The notes beneath the pieces are model-generated. The model saw only the letters and a program-made list of their open reading frames with translations, was not told the origin of the DNA and did not search any database. 64,000 bases of DNA from Shimazuella soli. GTDB taxonomy: Bacteria > Bacillota > Bacilli > Thermoactinomycetales > Thermoactinomycetaceae. A program made the position numbers and the translations under genes. Below, one piece after another: positions 7,122 through 16,769 of this stretch (its first letter is position 1; each line of letters opens with the position of its first letter). Location: positions 186,001 through 250,000 of the forward strand of contig NZ_JAKWBN010000002.1 of assembly GCF_022511585.1 (NCBI RefSeq), read 5' to 3'.

Positions 7122-8507
7122 TTATTTTGGTTGATCATAGGCGAAACGTAACCATTTGGGATAATGGTTTTTTAATATGCCAGCCGCACCTTTCCCCCAT
7201 CCAAGAGCATATCCATCAACGGTTACAAGTGTCCACCCTTTGTGAGTTGTAGGGACTGTTTCTCCTTGTAAAAAACGGTATAATTCCCTATCCCTATTTT
7301 GATATGATTGAACTTGTTTTATCGAATTGGCTTGAAGTGCCATAGCCCAAGCGTGAGAGGGGAGAAAGCGACCTTTTCGAATTTCACCCAAATATCTGCC
7401 TGGTTGAGCAACTTTACACTTGTCCAAATTAGGGAAATCAAGCGGTGTTTCATACAGATGATCTCCATAGAGTACCAAATTCCCTGAAAAAGACATTGGC
7501 TCCACAAACGTATCTTTTATAAATGCTTCAAAAAGAGCAGAAATTTGTTTGGGAATACGTGCATTTTTTATGCCTTTTTTTGATTTCTTATCGATTTTAG
7601 CCTCTTCTATATCCTGCTTCTTTTGTAATACTGCTAAAAAGTGTCCCTCTCCTCGAAGCAAATGAGGCCATAAGCGACTCGCTAGAGCAGTGGAGTCTGT
7701 TAATCCATTTTGAAAATGTTGATGGTTAGGAACTTCTATTAATTCAAAATCAGGATGGTTACGAAGGAAATTCTCCAATGTATATTCATTTTCTCGGCGA
7801 TTAAATGTACAGGTGGAGTAGACTAACCGACCACCGGGTTTTAACATCTTCGCAGCTTCTGTTAGGATATATTGTTGGAGGTCAGCACACTTTTCACTGT
7901 TTTTGATGCTCCAATGTTCACATGCTTCTGGGTCTTTGCGAAACATCCCTTCACCTGAGCATGGTGCGTCAACTAGAATACGGTCGAAATAAGCAGTGAA
8001 TCGCTCACTGAATCGATGTGGCTGTTCATTTAAAACGACAGCATTTGTCACTCCAAAACGTTCTAGATTGCTGATGAGTACTTTGCACCTTTTGCCATCT
8101 ACTTCATTGGCGACGAGGATGCCCTCTCCATTCATTTTAGCGGCGATCTGTGTCGTTTTTCCTCCTGGAGCTGCACACATATCGAGGATTTTTTCACTCG
8201 GTTTTGGTTGAAGTGCTTCAACAGGTGCCATTGCACTTGCCTCTTGTATGTAATAAAGTCCTGCTGCGTGATAGACATGTTTTCCAGGGCGAGTGGTGAC
8301 GGGAAAATAAAACCCATCTGGGCACCATGGGATCGGTTCAAAGTGAAAAGGGATCATGTTTTCAAGCGATTTTGGTGAAACTTTCATTATATTGGTCCTG
8401 AGACTTTTGACAGCTGGTTGTTCATACGTAGCAAGAAACTCGTCAAACGAACCGTTTAATTCTTTTTTTATTTCGGTTAAGAATTCGGTAGGCAGTACAT
8501 TCATCAT
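7122..8507 (-). CDS. NOL1/NOP2/Sun-family rRNA cytosine-C5 methyltransferase (RsmF-like)
   Basis: A 461-residue enzyme that transfers methyl from SAM to C5 of a cytosine in 16S rRNA. The SAM-binding loop is MCAAPGGKTTQ (residues 110-120). The two catalytic cysteines of the family are in DAPCSGEGMFR (Cys183) and YSTCTF (Cys233), and the substrate loop YYIQEASAMAPVEAL precedes them. The part beyond residue 290 carries the RsmF-type C-terminal domain and a PUA-like end, which separates it from the shorter RsmB. AGGAG lies before tandem ATG codons. It is divergent from the purine permease by 59 bases. Confidence 0.9.
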   Translation of the reverse strand: MMNVLPTEFLTEIKKELNGSFDEFLATYEQPAVKSLRTNIMKVSPKSLENMIPFHFEPIPWCPDGFYFPVTTRPGKHVYHAAGLYYIQEASAMAPVEALQPKPSEKILDMCAAPGGKTTQIAAKMNGEGILVANEVDGKRCKVLISNLERFGVTNAVVLNEQPHRFSERFTAYFDRILVDAPCSGEGMFRKDPEACEHWSIKNSEKCADLQQYILTEAAKMLKPGGRLVYSTCTFNRRENEYTLENFLRNHPDFELIEVPNHQHFQNGLTDSTALASRLWPHLLRGEGHFLAVLQKKQDIEEAKIDKKSKKGIKNARIPKQISALFEAFIKDTFVEPMSFSGNLVLYGDHLYETPLDFPNLDKCKVAQPGRYLGEIRKGRFLPSHAWAMALQANSIKQVQSYQNRDRELYRFLQGETVPTTHKGWTLVTVDGYALGWGKGAAGILKNHYPKWLRFAYDQPK

Positions 8508-8566
8508 CGATAACTCCTGTTTTTTTATCTAAAAATCATTTTACTTCACATCTTGGAGGCAATAAA

Positions 8567-9826
8567 ATGAGTTATTCTTTACGTTCTCTTCAATGGTTTA
8601 TTTTTTTAATTGCTAATGGTCTCGCTGTACCTATTGTAATTGGACAATTATATCATTTATCTCCTATAGAAGTAGCAGAATTCATTCAGCGGACTTTTTT
8701 TGTCATTGGTATCAGTACTTTTCTTCAAGTAGCTTTTGGACATCGACTTCCTCTAATCGATGGACCAGCAGGAATATGGCTTGGAGTTTTTGTCGTTATG
8801 GGGCAAATCGCAGCGAACAAAAATACGTTGCATTCCTTGACAGGTATGCTTGCCGTTGCTGGTATTGTACTGATGATATTTGGATTTACTGGTCTGCTCA
8901 GTAAAATGTTAGTCATTTTCACTTCTTTGGTGACAAGTACGTTTTTGGTTTTGCTTTCCCTGCAATTAAGCGGTGTATTTTTAAAAGGAATGCTTGGAAT
9001 TACTTCTGATATTACCTATTTTCCGCTAAAAGAAGCAGCTGTAGCCTTCTTTATTTTTGTTTTGGTATTTGTCTTATCGATGTGGGGAAAAGGTTGGATG
9101 AAAACCTACAACGTATTAATTGGTATTGCTCTTGGATGGATTTGCTTTTTGATCATTGGTGCTCCAAACAAAGCGGTGGGTACACATGCCTTTTTTTCTA
9201 TTCCACAAGTTTTTGCATGGGGTATTCCTCAGTTTGATTTGGGCGGAATTGTTTCTGGTATCCTAATCGGTCTTGTTCTTATGTCGAATACTGTGGCAAG
9301 TATTACAGCCTTGAATCAAGTTATCCCAAAAGAACAAAGAGCAGATAAAAAAGAGTTGAATCAGTCAGGTTGGATTGGAGGGATTTCCCATCTTGTGTCT
9401 ACCATTTTTTCTACTATTGGGATGGTATCCTTAACTGTTACAGCCGGTTTTGTAAAGACAACAAATCAAACCAAAACAAATGTATTAAAAATAGCTTGCA
9501 TTGCTTTAGTTATTTTGTCTTGTTTTCCTCCTATCATGTCTCTCTTATCTCAATTACCTAGTCAGATAGCATATGCTGCAATTTTACCATCATTTGCTCA
9601 AATGTTTGCGATTGGCATACGAACATTATTGAATGAAAAACTGGATGACCGCAGAGTTACAATCTTTAGTTTATCTGTATCTTTAGGGATTGGGATTATG
9701 TTTTTACCTCTTCCTATCTTTCAAAAATTCCCCTCGGTGGTTCAATATATTTTTGGAAATGGATTGTTAGTAGGGGTGATAATTGTAATTTTGCTCGATC
9801 AGTTGTGGAGGAAGAAAATCATGTAA
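8567..9826 (+). CDS. NCS2-family purine/xanthine permease
   Basis: A 419-residue polytopic membrane protein with about 12-14 hydrophobic spans. It shows the NCS2 pattern: an N-terminal LIANGLAVPIVIGQ span, the conserved FGHRLPLIDGPAG loop near residue 65, and a later ALNQVIPKEQ / QSGWIGGISHLVSTIFSTIG region matching the transport-site helices. The family takes up xanthine, uric acid or uracil by proton symport. GGAGG lies at the right distance from ATG 8567. The 59-base divergent gap to the methyltransferase is too short for a purine riboswitch and none is seen. Confidence 0.85.
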   Translation: MSYSLRSLQWFIFLIANGLAVPIVIGQLYHLSPIEVAEFIQRTFFVIGISTFLQVAFGHRLPLIDGPAGIWLGVFVVMGQIAANKNTLHSLTGMLAVAGIVLMIFGFTGLLSKMLVIFTSLVTSTFLVLLSLQLSGVFLKGMLGITSDITYFPLKEAAVAFFIFVLVFVLSMWGKGWMKTYNVLIGIALGWICFLIIGAPNKAVGTHAFFSIPQVFAWGIPQFDLGGIVSGILIGLVLMSNTVASITALNQVIPKEQRADKKELNQSGWIGGISHLVSTIFSTIGMVSLTVTAGFVKTTNQTKTNVLKIACIALVILSCFPPIMSLLSQLPSQIAYAAILPSFAQMFAIGIRTLLNEKLDDRRVTIFSLSVSLGIGIMFLPLPIFQKFPSVVQYIFGNGLLVGVIIVILLDQLWRKKIM

Positions 9827-9957
9827 ATGAAAATAAGCATAAGATGAGTGAAAAGTCAAAAAGAAAAGATGCAAACTTTAGGTATAGTTGGATACAATAT
9901 AGGTAGCAAGATTATTTCTACTTGGTGGATCTCATTCACCTCTAGGAGGGAGCCTGG

Positions 9958-11628
9958 ATGACGGTGTCAAAACCATGGCTACACCAATATCCGCCTCAAA
10001 TCCCTAAAACATTATCTTATCCAGATGTAGCCCTGACCGCATTGTTGACTGATGCAGTAAAGCAATATCCGGACAGAGAAGCCATACATTTTTTAGGTAA
10101 GAAAATTTCTTATCGAACTTTATTGGATGAAACGTATCGTTTTGCAGAAGCTTTAAAAGAAGCAGGGGTAAAAGCAGATGATCGCGTTGCTATCATGCTG
10201 CCTAATATTCCACAAGCAGTTATTTCGTATTATGCTAGTTTGTTTCTAGATGGCGTTGTCGTTCAAGTAAATCCAATGTATACAGAGCGTGAACTGCTCC
10301 ACATATTGAACGATTCAGGAGCTACTTCGCTCATTTGTCTCGATATCCACTTTGATAGAGTCGAAAAAGTTCACTTGCAGACAAACTTACAGCGAATTAT
10401 CGTAACAAGTGTCGCTGAATATTTGCCGCTTCGCAAAAAATTGCTCTATCCTTTAACACAAAAATCATTGCCCAAAATTCCGCGTGAAGATCATGTATAT
10501 CTGTTTCAAAATTTGCTCCACCATGTTCCTTTTGCAAATGCTATACAGACATCCAAACAAGCCGATGATTTAGCTTTGTTGCAATATACCGGTGGAACTA
10601 CTGGGTTAGCGAAAGGTTCCATGTTATCCCATCGGAATTTGGTTGCAAATGCTCATCAAGCCTCCGCTTGGATGTATAAGACAAGGGAAGGGCAAGAAAA
10701 GATCCTTGGTGTTTTGCCATTTTTTCATGTTTATGGGATGACAGCTGTGATGAATTTGGCGATCAAACTTGCTGCGACCATGATCTTACTTCCCAAATTT
10801 GATCGTGATCAAATTCTCAAGACCATTGCCAAAGAGAAGCCTACTATTTTTCCTGGTGCACCGACGATGTATGTTTCATTGATCAATCACCCCCAAATTC
10901 ATAAGTACCAATTAAACTCTATCGACGCATGTATTAGTGGTTCTGCGCCATTACCAATTGAAGTGCAGGACAAATTTGAACAACTTACAGGCGGTCGATT
11001 GGTAGAAGGATATGGATTAACGGAAACATCACCAGTTACACATACTAATTTAATTTGGGATCGAAAAAAAAGCTCTACGATTGGCTTGCCATGGCCGGAC
11101 ACGGAATGTAGAATCGTTTCGATGGAAACAGGGGAAGAACTGGCTCCTGGGCTTATTGGAGAACTTCAAATACGTGGACCGCAAGTAATGAAGGGCTATT
11201 GGAACCGTCCAGAAGAGACTGCCCAAGTGATCAAAGATGGTTGGTTATCCACTGGCGATATGGCGAAAATGGACGAAGAGGGTTATTTTTATATTGTGGA
11301 TCGGCGAAAAGACCTTATTATTGCAGGTGGATTTAATATTTATCCGAGGGAAGTAGAAGAAGTATTGTACGAACACCCTGCTGTAGATGAGGCTGTAGTA
11401 ATTGGAGTCCCTGATGCATATCGAGGAGAAACAACAAAAGCTTATATCGTAATCAAAAAAGGAATGACTGTAACATCTTCGGAACTCGACAAGCATTGCC
11501 GGGCTAATCTAGCAAGTTTCAAAGTTCCTAGACTCTACGAATTTCGAGACGAACTGCCGAAGTCATCTATTGGGAAAATATTAAGACGTGTACTGCAAGA
11601 TGAAATAAGAGCGGAAAAGAAAAATTAG
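9958..11628 (+). CDS. lcfA: Long-chain fatty-acid-CoA ligase
   Basis: A 556-residue acyl-activating enzyme that converts a fatty acid, ATP and CoA to acyl-CoA. The ATP-binding loop YTGGTTGLAKG is near residue 210, the A5 motif GYGLTETSP near 350, the hinge motif STGDMAKMDEEGYFYIVDRRKD near 435, and the C-terminal catalytic Lys in SSIGKILRR near 539. GGAGGGAG precedes the ATG. In Bacillus, lcfA heads an operon with fadR-fadB-etfB-etfA. Here it stands 7 kb away from fadR-etfBA and has its own terminator, so the operon has been split and fadB is absent from the window. Confidence 0.92.
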   Translation: MTVSKPWLHQYPPQIPKTLSYPDVALTALLTDAVKQYPDREAIHFLGKKISYRTLLDETYRFAEALKEAGVKADDRVAIMLPNIPQAVISYYASLFLDGVVVQVNPMYTERELLHILNDSGATSLICLDIHFDRVEKVHLQTNLQRIIVTSVAEYLPLRKKLLYPLTQKSLPKIPREDHVYLFQNLLHHVPFANAIQTSKQADDLALLQYTGGTTGLAKGSMLSHRNLVANAHQASAWMYKTREGQEKILGVLPFFHVYGMTAVMNLAIKLAATMILLPKFDRDQILKTIAKEKPTIFPGAPTMYVSLINHPQIHKYQLNSIDACISGSAPLPIEVQDKFEQLTGGRLVEGYGLTETSPVTHTNLIWDRKKSSTIGLPWPDTECRIVSMETGEELAPGLIGELQIRGPQVMKGYWNRPEETAQVIKDGWLSTGDMAKMDEEGYFYIVDRRKDLIIAGGFNIYPREVEEVLYEHPAVDEAVVIGVPDAYRGETTKAYIVIKKGMTVTSSELDKHCRANLASFKVPRLYEFRDELPKSSIGKILRRVLQDEIRAEKKN

Positions 11629-11752
11629 TCCAGTGTAACTGGGCTTTTTTGCTGTCTATATGATTGGTTTTGAAGGAAGAGAAGGAGCCAGCGAACGAGC
11701 CCACGAGCACAGCAGCGAGAAGAAGACCAGCGGCCTTACGCATATTGCGCAT
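11567..11752 (-). pseudogene. Truncated GC-rich gene start encoding a signal peptide
   Basis: Behind AAGGAC, an ATG at 11752 opens MRNMRKAAGLLLAAVLVGS followed by FAGSFSSF, a textbook secretory signal peptide. Bases 11665-11752 are GC-rich with actinobacterial codon use. After about 27 codons the composition drops to the local AT-rich level and the frame runs on through the lcfA terminator, so the mature part appears to have been lost. I read it as the 5' remnant of a transferred secreted-protein gene. It could also be a real short exported peptide. Confidence 0.35.
11626..11650 (+). terminator. Terminator of lcfA
   Basis: GTCCAGT / ACTGGGC stem starting in the stop codon, followed by a run of six T. 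Confidence 0.85.
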
Positions 11753-11837
11753 GGATTTGTCCTTTCAGTCGGAGATACCATCTTAATAGTACCTCAATTT
11801 CAAATGCTTTGCTAGTAATTCGCAATTTAACAAACAA

Positions 11838-11871
11838 AAAAGCCTTGTCCCATATGGGAAAGGGCTTTTAA
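11838..11871 (-). terminator. Terminator of the ankyrin gene
   Basis: Stem AAAAGCC(CT)TTCCC / GGGACAAGGCTTTT around an ATAT loop with a T run on the minus strand, just past the stop at 11883. Confidence 0.8.
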
Positions 11872-11882
11872 ATTCAAAGAAA

Positions 11883-13823
11883 TTAGGGAGAAATAGGAGC
11901 GATTTTTTTATCATGAATCGTTTTAACCGCTGCTAAATAATACTTTTCTACTTCTTCTAATCTTGCTGCTATCTCGTCCGAAATGTTTGTTTTATCCCAC
12001 TCATAGACATAAGTACCTAGTTTATAGTGTTCTACAAATTCTTGATCTTCTTTTGTGAATTCAGATGGTCCAACGTCTGCTTCCTCATCGCCTTTGAACC
12101 AATCCTCAAATAGGGACTGTATCATCTCTCTATATTTTTTCTCACACCGAACATGGAGATGGTATACAGAACGATAGGCAAAATCATCGTACCAACTCAC
12201 TAACAAAATAAAACAACGTGGGTCTTGTGGATGGAAGATAACTTGATAACTGGATAGCGGCGGCTGATAATTTTCGTTCCATTCTTCATAATACTCTTCT
12301 TCCTCATCCTCATCATCGTTGATAACTTCAAAGGGAAGGGCATCGGCAGAATAACCAAGTATTTTAATCAGTTCTTGAAACTGGTCATGATGACTGTCGT
12401 CGGTACTGTCATAGAGACTTAGTTGAATAAGGTCAGAATGATCTTGTTGCAATGCATCTTTTATCTTAGACAAAGGTGGAGCTGCCTGAAAACTAGGGAT
12501 TGGTACTTCTGCTTCTCTCATATAGTGAGCCAAAAGGTCACTAATCTCTTTCTCTAAAAAAGATACTGCTACTTCGTAAGGAGTATAACCTTCTGAAGTT
12601 TTTATGTTAACATCTGCCCCATGTTCCAAAAAAAGTTTTACTAACTTTAGATTTCTATATTGGATAGCTCGAAGCAGCGGACTGCCGTAATACTTGATAG
12701 GAGTATTTACATTTAAGCCAGCTTCCAATAAGACTTTACATAAAGGAATCATTTGATTATGGCGAGAACCACTAATCGCATCGTTCCACAGATCGGGGTT
12801 GTCCACAGGTACACCGATGCGGATGAATTCTTTTACAACTTCTGTATCTCCTCTGCCAATGGGCCAAATTAAAAAGTTTTTCATTTTTTCGGGGTCTGTT
12901 TGTGCTCCATATTTGATCAAAAGGTGTATCGCTTCAACCGAACAAGCATCCCGAAGGGGAGGATGATAGAAGTAATGTCCTCTTACCTGAGCTTCTGGAT
13001 CAGCTCCATGTTGTAGTAAAAGTTCCATAATCTCGAGTAAATTTAATCTTGTCGCCAGATGAAGAAGAGATTCAGTCCCTAATTTATGATTGGGATCAGC
13101 ACCATATCTGAGTAGCAACTCTGCCATTTTAGTATCTCTGTGTTTGATTGCATTTTCTAATGGCACATGTAAATGGAGATATGGTGCACTTGGTTTTGCT
13201 CCGTTTTCTAAGAGTAGTTCTGCTAGTTCTAGATTTTGTTTGTCTACTGCAATATGGAGAGGAAGACGAAATTCAACCTGATGGTCTTCGTGATTTAAAA
13301 GATTAGGATGAACATTCATCTCCATTAGTGTTTTCGCAGCAGTGATATCTTCTGTTTCCACTGCTTCATAAAGTGATTTGTCTGGTTTTGTCTTATACTT
13401 GTGATTTGCATCATCTGTCCATAATACAGAAAGTAATTTTCCGGTTCGGGCAACTTGCCAAGGAGCATGATTTCGTTTATTGGTGATGGTTTTGTCAGCA
13501 CCCAGCGTCAGTAGATGATTTACTCCTGTTTCATGCCCGCATAGTGCTGCAAAATGAAGGGGAGTATTCCCATCTTTATCCATGCTATTGATATCCATTC
13601 CTAATTGCACCAAATAATCTATTATTTCAGTTGTTCCACTTGCAGCAGCCATATGGAGTAGCGTCACATTAGAGTAGTCATCCAACATACGATCATTTTC
13701 AGCAAACTCTTCTTTGAAAGCTGCAAACTCCTTTTCCATTACTAACTCAGAAAGATGGGCAAATCGTTTGTTATCATGACGTAAATCATACATAAGTCCA
13801 ACTAGCGGCGGTAGATTAGTCAT
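11883..13823 (-). CDS. Ankyrin-repeat protein
   Basis: A 646-residue soluble protein. From about residue 35 to 430 it is built of roughly a dozen ankyrin repeats, recognisable by recurring GNTPLHFAALCGH, LPLHIAVDKQNLELAELLLENGA and SLLHLATRLNLLEIMELLLQHGADP patterns. The remaining 200 residues are not repeats. They contain an acidic run (NDDEDEEEEYYEEWNENYQ) near residue 510 and an aromatic-rich domain. The repeats should bind a partner protein. The start at 13823 (MTNLPPLVG) follows AAGGTAGGGTG; an ORF 13 codons longer lacks a site. It is a single-gene unit with its own terminator. The partner and role are unknown. Confidence 0.85.
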   Translation of the reverse strand: MTNLPPLVGLMYDLRHDNKRFAHLSELVMEKEFAAFKEEFAENDRMLDDYSNVTLLHMAAASGTTEIIDYLVQLGMDINSMDKDGNTPLHFAALCGHETGVNHLLTLGADKTITNKRNHAPWQVARTGKLLSVLWTDDANHKYKTKPDKSLYEAVETEDITAAKTLMEMNVHPNLLNHEDHQVEFRLPLHIAVDKQNLELAELLLENGAKPSAPYLHLHVPLENAIKHRDTKMAELLLRYGADPNHKLGTESLLHLATRLNLLEIMELLLQHGADPEAQVRGHYFYHPPLRDACSVEAIHLLIKYGAQTDPEKMKNFLIWPIGRGDTEVVKEFIRIGVPVDNPDLWNDAISGSRHNQMIPLCKVLLEAGLNVNTPIKYYGSPLLRAIQYRNLKLVKLFLEHGADVNIKTSEGYTPYEVAVSFLEKEISDLLAHYMREAEVPIPSFQAAPPLSKIKDALQQDHSDLIQLSLYDSTDDSHHDQFQELIKILGYSADALPFEVINDDEDEEEEYYEEWNENYQPPLSSYQVIFHPQDPRCFILLVSWYDDFAYRSVYHLHVRCEKKYREMIQSLFEDWFKGDEEADVGPSEFTKEDQEFVEHYKLGTYVYEWDKTNISDEIAARLEEVEKYYLAAVKTIHDKKIAPISP

Positions 13824-14051
13824 TTTCACCCTACCTTTTATAAATATTTTTATATATATCATAAATTAATAACAATCTTCTTGGTGAAAAATATTATATA
13901 ATTTAAAGGGACTTGCACTTGAATAGCAGGGATAAGTTATCTTATATAGAATATATAATTATACCTAAAATTGTAAATATAGCATGGTAAAGTTTTCTAT
14001 TTACAAAATTTGTAACTAATTTTATGAATACTTTCCTTATAAGGGGCAGCT

Positions 14052-14882
14052 ATGAATCAACATCTCAGTCGTCGGGCATTTTTAAAGCGGGCGTTATTTG
14101 GTTTTCTCAGTCTTATTCCATTGACAGCAGGGTATAGCTATGGAATAGAGCCTAGGTGGTTAGAAGTTTCAGAGAAATTCATACGTCTTCCACGGTTAGC
14201 TTCAGCATTTGAAGGGATGCGAGTTGTAGTATTCGGTGATTTGCATGTTGGATTTCATATGAACGAAGATGATGTGTCTCACGTAGTTACGAAAGTAAAT
14301 TCTTTAAAACCTGACTTATTGTTGTTTACGGGTGACTTGGTAGACGACAAACAGGACGTTCTTTTTCCAATCCTCCCTCATCTCCAAAAATTACATGCCC
14401 CGCTTGGAAAATTTGCTGTTCTTGGAAACCATGATTATCAAGGGGACCTAGTTACACCAAATTTTGAACACATTGGTTTTCATGTTCTCCGAAATAGGCA
14501 TCATTTGATCCGAAAAGGACAGGATACGTTGGTGATTGCAGGTGTAGAGGATATGTTGATGGGTAAACCCTCTTTAAACCAAGCAATCGAAGGAGCACCA
14601 GACACATGTACGTTATTGCTCTCGCATTGTCCCGATTTTGCATCCAATATTGTATCAAACCAAGTTGATTTACAAATATCTGGTCATAGTCATGGCGGGC
14701 AAATACGGCTTCCATTTCTCGGCGCTATGATTACCCCTCCAGGCGGGAGAATTTATACGGATGGATTTTATTCGCTGGAAAAAACGAATGTATATGTGAA
14801 CAGAGGAATTGGCACTACCATTTTACCCTTTCGCTTTCATTGTCGACCACAGATTTCAATCTTACATTTATCTCGTACATAA
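14052..14882 (+). CDS. Metallophosphoesterase with Tat-like signal (YkuE/YaeI type)
   Basis: A 276-residue calcineurin-like phosphodiesterase. All five metal-binding blocks are present: FGDLHVG (residue 60), FTGDLVDD (96), LGNHDYQGD (126), LLSHCPD (194) and SGHSHGGQI (216). The N-terminus MNQHLSRRAFLKRALFGFL has the twin-arginine pattern S-R-R-A-F-L-K before a hydrophobic stretch, so export by the Tat route is likely, as for Bacillus YkuE at the cell wall. The substrate is not evident; relatives cleave phosphodiester or pyrophosphate bonds in lipids. It is a single gene, 190 bases of AT-rich DNA after the divergent ankyrin gene. Confidence 0.88.
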   Translation: MNQHLSRRAFLKRALFGFLSLIPLTAGYSYGIEPRWLEVSEKFIRLPRLASAFEGMRVVVFGDLHVGFHMNEDDVSHVVTKVNSLKPDLLLFTGDLVDDKQDVLFPILPHLQKLHAPLGKFAVLGNHDYQGDLVTPNFEHIGFHVLRNRHHLIRKGQDTLVIAGVEDMLMGKPSLNQAIEGAPDTCTLLLSHCPDFASNIVSNQVDLQISGHSHGGQIRLPFLGAMITPPGGRIYTDGFYSLEKTNVYVNRGIGTTILPFRFHCRPQISILHLSRT

Positions 14883-15013
14883 TTTTCAAAATTCAACTAC
14901 CTGAATTGATAGGATGATCATACTGAATAATTTCTTCGGATTGCTAAATATGTGGAAATGGCATAAAATTCTAGTTGGTGTAAATGAACGGACTGCAAGG
15001 GAGGAGATAGATA

Positions 15014-16768
15014 ATGGGGTCCATTCGTGCTTTAGGTAAGTTTCTGAAACCTTATAGAGGGATTGCGATACTCGGACCGCTACTGATGGTATTAGAAGTA
15101 ACCATGGATTTACTTCAACCTACGATTATGCAACATATTATTGATCATGGGATCGCAAATCAAGATACAGGTTATGTGATTCGTATGGGTATTTTGATGA
15201 TTGTAGCCGCATTGATCGGATTAGTCGGCGGATTAGGGTGTATTTTTTTCTCTACGAAAACTGCTGTAAATTTTTCGGGAGATGTGCGACTTGCTGCATT
15301 AAGTAAAATCATCACTTTTTCTGGGGAAAATCGCGAACGTTTTGGTGCAGGCAAATTAATAACTATTGTCACCAATGATATTGTTACTATCCAAAATGCA
15401 CTTACGATGACATTACGTGTACTTGTTAGGGGACCGCTTTTGTTTATTGGAAGTATGGTAATCGTCTTGTTTTCTTCCAAGGGACTTTCACCTGTTTTAT
15501 TTGTGGTTGTACCTGCATTGTTGATTACGGTGTTCTTTATCGCCAATAGGTCAAGTCGAATGTTTCAAAAAGTACAAGAAGCAATTGATAAAGTGAATAC
15601 GAGGTTACAAGAGAATTTAGCCGGTATGAGAGTAATTAAAGCATATGTGCAGCAAAAGCAGGAAATACAGCGGTTTGCTGAAGTGAATGATGGACTGACG
15701 AAAGCAAACCGTTCGGCAGTACAAGTGATCTCTATCATGATGCCTGTGATCATGCTTATCATTAATGGAGGAATAATAGGAACTTTATGGCTAGGAACTT
15801 ATAAAGTTGCTGATAACAGTATAGAAGTTGGAGCTATACTCGCTTTTATCAATTATTTGATGCTAATTTTGATGGCACTTATGCAAGTCAGTATGGTTTC
15901 GATTCTCATCACGCGTGCTGTCCCTTCAGCAGCAAGGGTACAAGAAGTATTGGATACAAAAATAACGATTACCAACAAATCAGATAGTTACGAACCAAGT
16001 GAGATAAAGGGAAAAGTAGAGTTTCAAAATGTTTCCTTTAGTTACAGTAAAAATGAGGAGCAAGTATTAAAAAATATTTCTTTTTCCGTGCAATCTGGTG
16101 AAACAATCGGCATTATCGGTTCTACTGGAAGTGGGAAGTCAACATTAGTAAAGCTAATCGCGCGGTTGTATGACGTTGATTCTGGCGAAATTTTACTCGA
16201 TGGAATCAATATCAAACAGTATAAACTTGATGCGCTCAGGTCTTCTATTGGTTTCGTAACCCAAAAAGCTACCTTGTTTTCTGGATCTATCTTGGAAAAT
16301 ATTCGATATGGAAATGACGAAGTAGGACCGTCTGAACTAAAAGCTGCTGCCGATGATGCATGTGCTTCAGAATTTATCGATCGATTGGAAGACGGATATA
16401 AGTACACTCTAACCCAAGGGGCTACGAATTTGTCTGGAGGTCAAAAACAGCGACTATCCTTAGCGAGGGCTTTTGTCCGCTCTGCTCCTATCCTAATTCT
16501 CGATGATTCTACGTCTGCTGTAGATGCAAAATCCGAAGAAACTATTCAGGCTGCCCTGCACAGGTCATCCGATCAGACTATTTTTTTAATCGCATCAAAA
16601 ATTTCTTCCCTTATGGATGCAGATAAAATATTAGTACTGGAAGACGGTGAATTAGTTGGTATGGGAAGTCACACTAATTTATTAGCTGATTGCGAAGTGT
16701 ATCGTGAAATTTATCTTTCTCAGGGTGGTCAGATTGATATCGTAGCAGAGGCAGGAGGGAAGAGCTAA
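15014..16768 (+). CDS. ABC exporter subunit A (degenerate ATPase site)
   Basis: A 584-residue half-transporter with six membrane spans (about residues 15-310) fused to an ATPase domain. The Walker A loop GSTGSGKST (370) and signature LSGGQ (473) are normal. The Walker B is LILDDSTSAVD, with Asp where the catalytic Glu belongs, and the switch histidine is replaced (IASKISS instead of IAHR). It therefore cannot hydrolyse ATP at its own site and should pair with subunit B, one base downstream, as in BmrCD or TM287/288. The heterodimer probably exports drugs or lipophilic compounds; the substrate is not evident. Confidence 0.92.
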   Translation: MGSIRALGKFLKPYRGIAILGPLLMVLEVTMDLLQPTIMQHIIDHGIANQDTGYVIRMGILMIVAALIGLVGGLGCIFFSTKTAVNFSGDVRLAALSKIITFSGENRERFGAGKLITIVTNDIVTIQNALTMTLRVLVRGPLLFIGSMVIVLFSSKGLSPVLFVVVPALLITVFFIANRSSRMFQKVQEAIDKVNTRLQENLAGMRVIKAYVQQKQEIQRFAEVNDGLTKANRSAVQVISIMMPVIMLIINGGIIGTLWLGTYKVADNSIEVGAILAFINYLMLILMALMQVSMVSILITRAVPSAARVQEVLDTKITITNKSDSYEPSEIKGKVEFQNVSFSYSKNEEQVLKNISFSVQSGETIGIIGSTGSGKSTLVKLIARLYDVDSGEILLDGINIKQYKLDALRSSIGFVTQKATLFSGSILENIRYGNDEVGPSELKAAADDACASEFIDRLEDGYKYTLTQGATNLSGGQKQRLSLARAFVRSAPILILDDSTSAVDAKSEETIQAALHRSSDQTIFLIASKISSLMDADKILVLEDGELVGMGSHTNLLADCEVYREIYLSQGGQIDIVAEAGGKS

Positions 16769-16769
16769 G

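Noticed and set aside
8508-8566. Purine riboswitch before the purine permease
   Set aside because: The 59-base gap is too short for an aptamer plus platform and shows no purine-box core.
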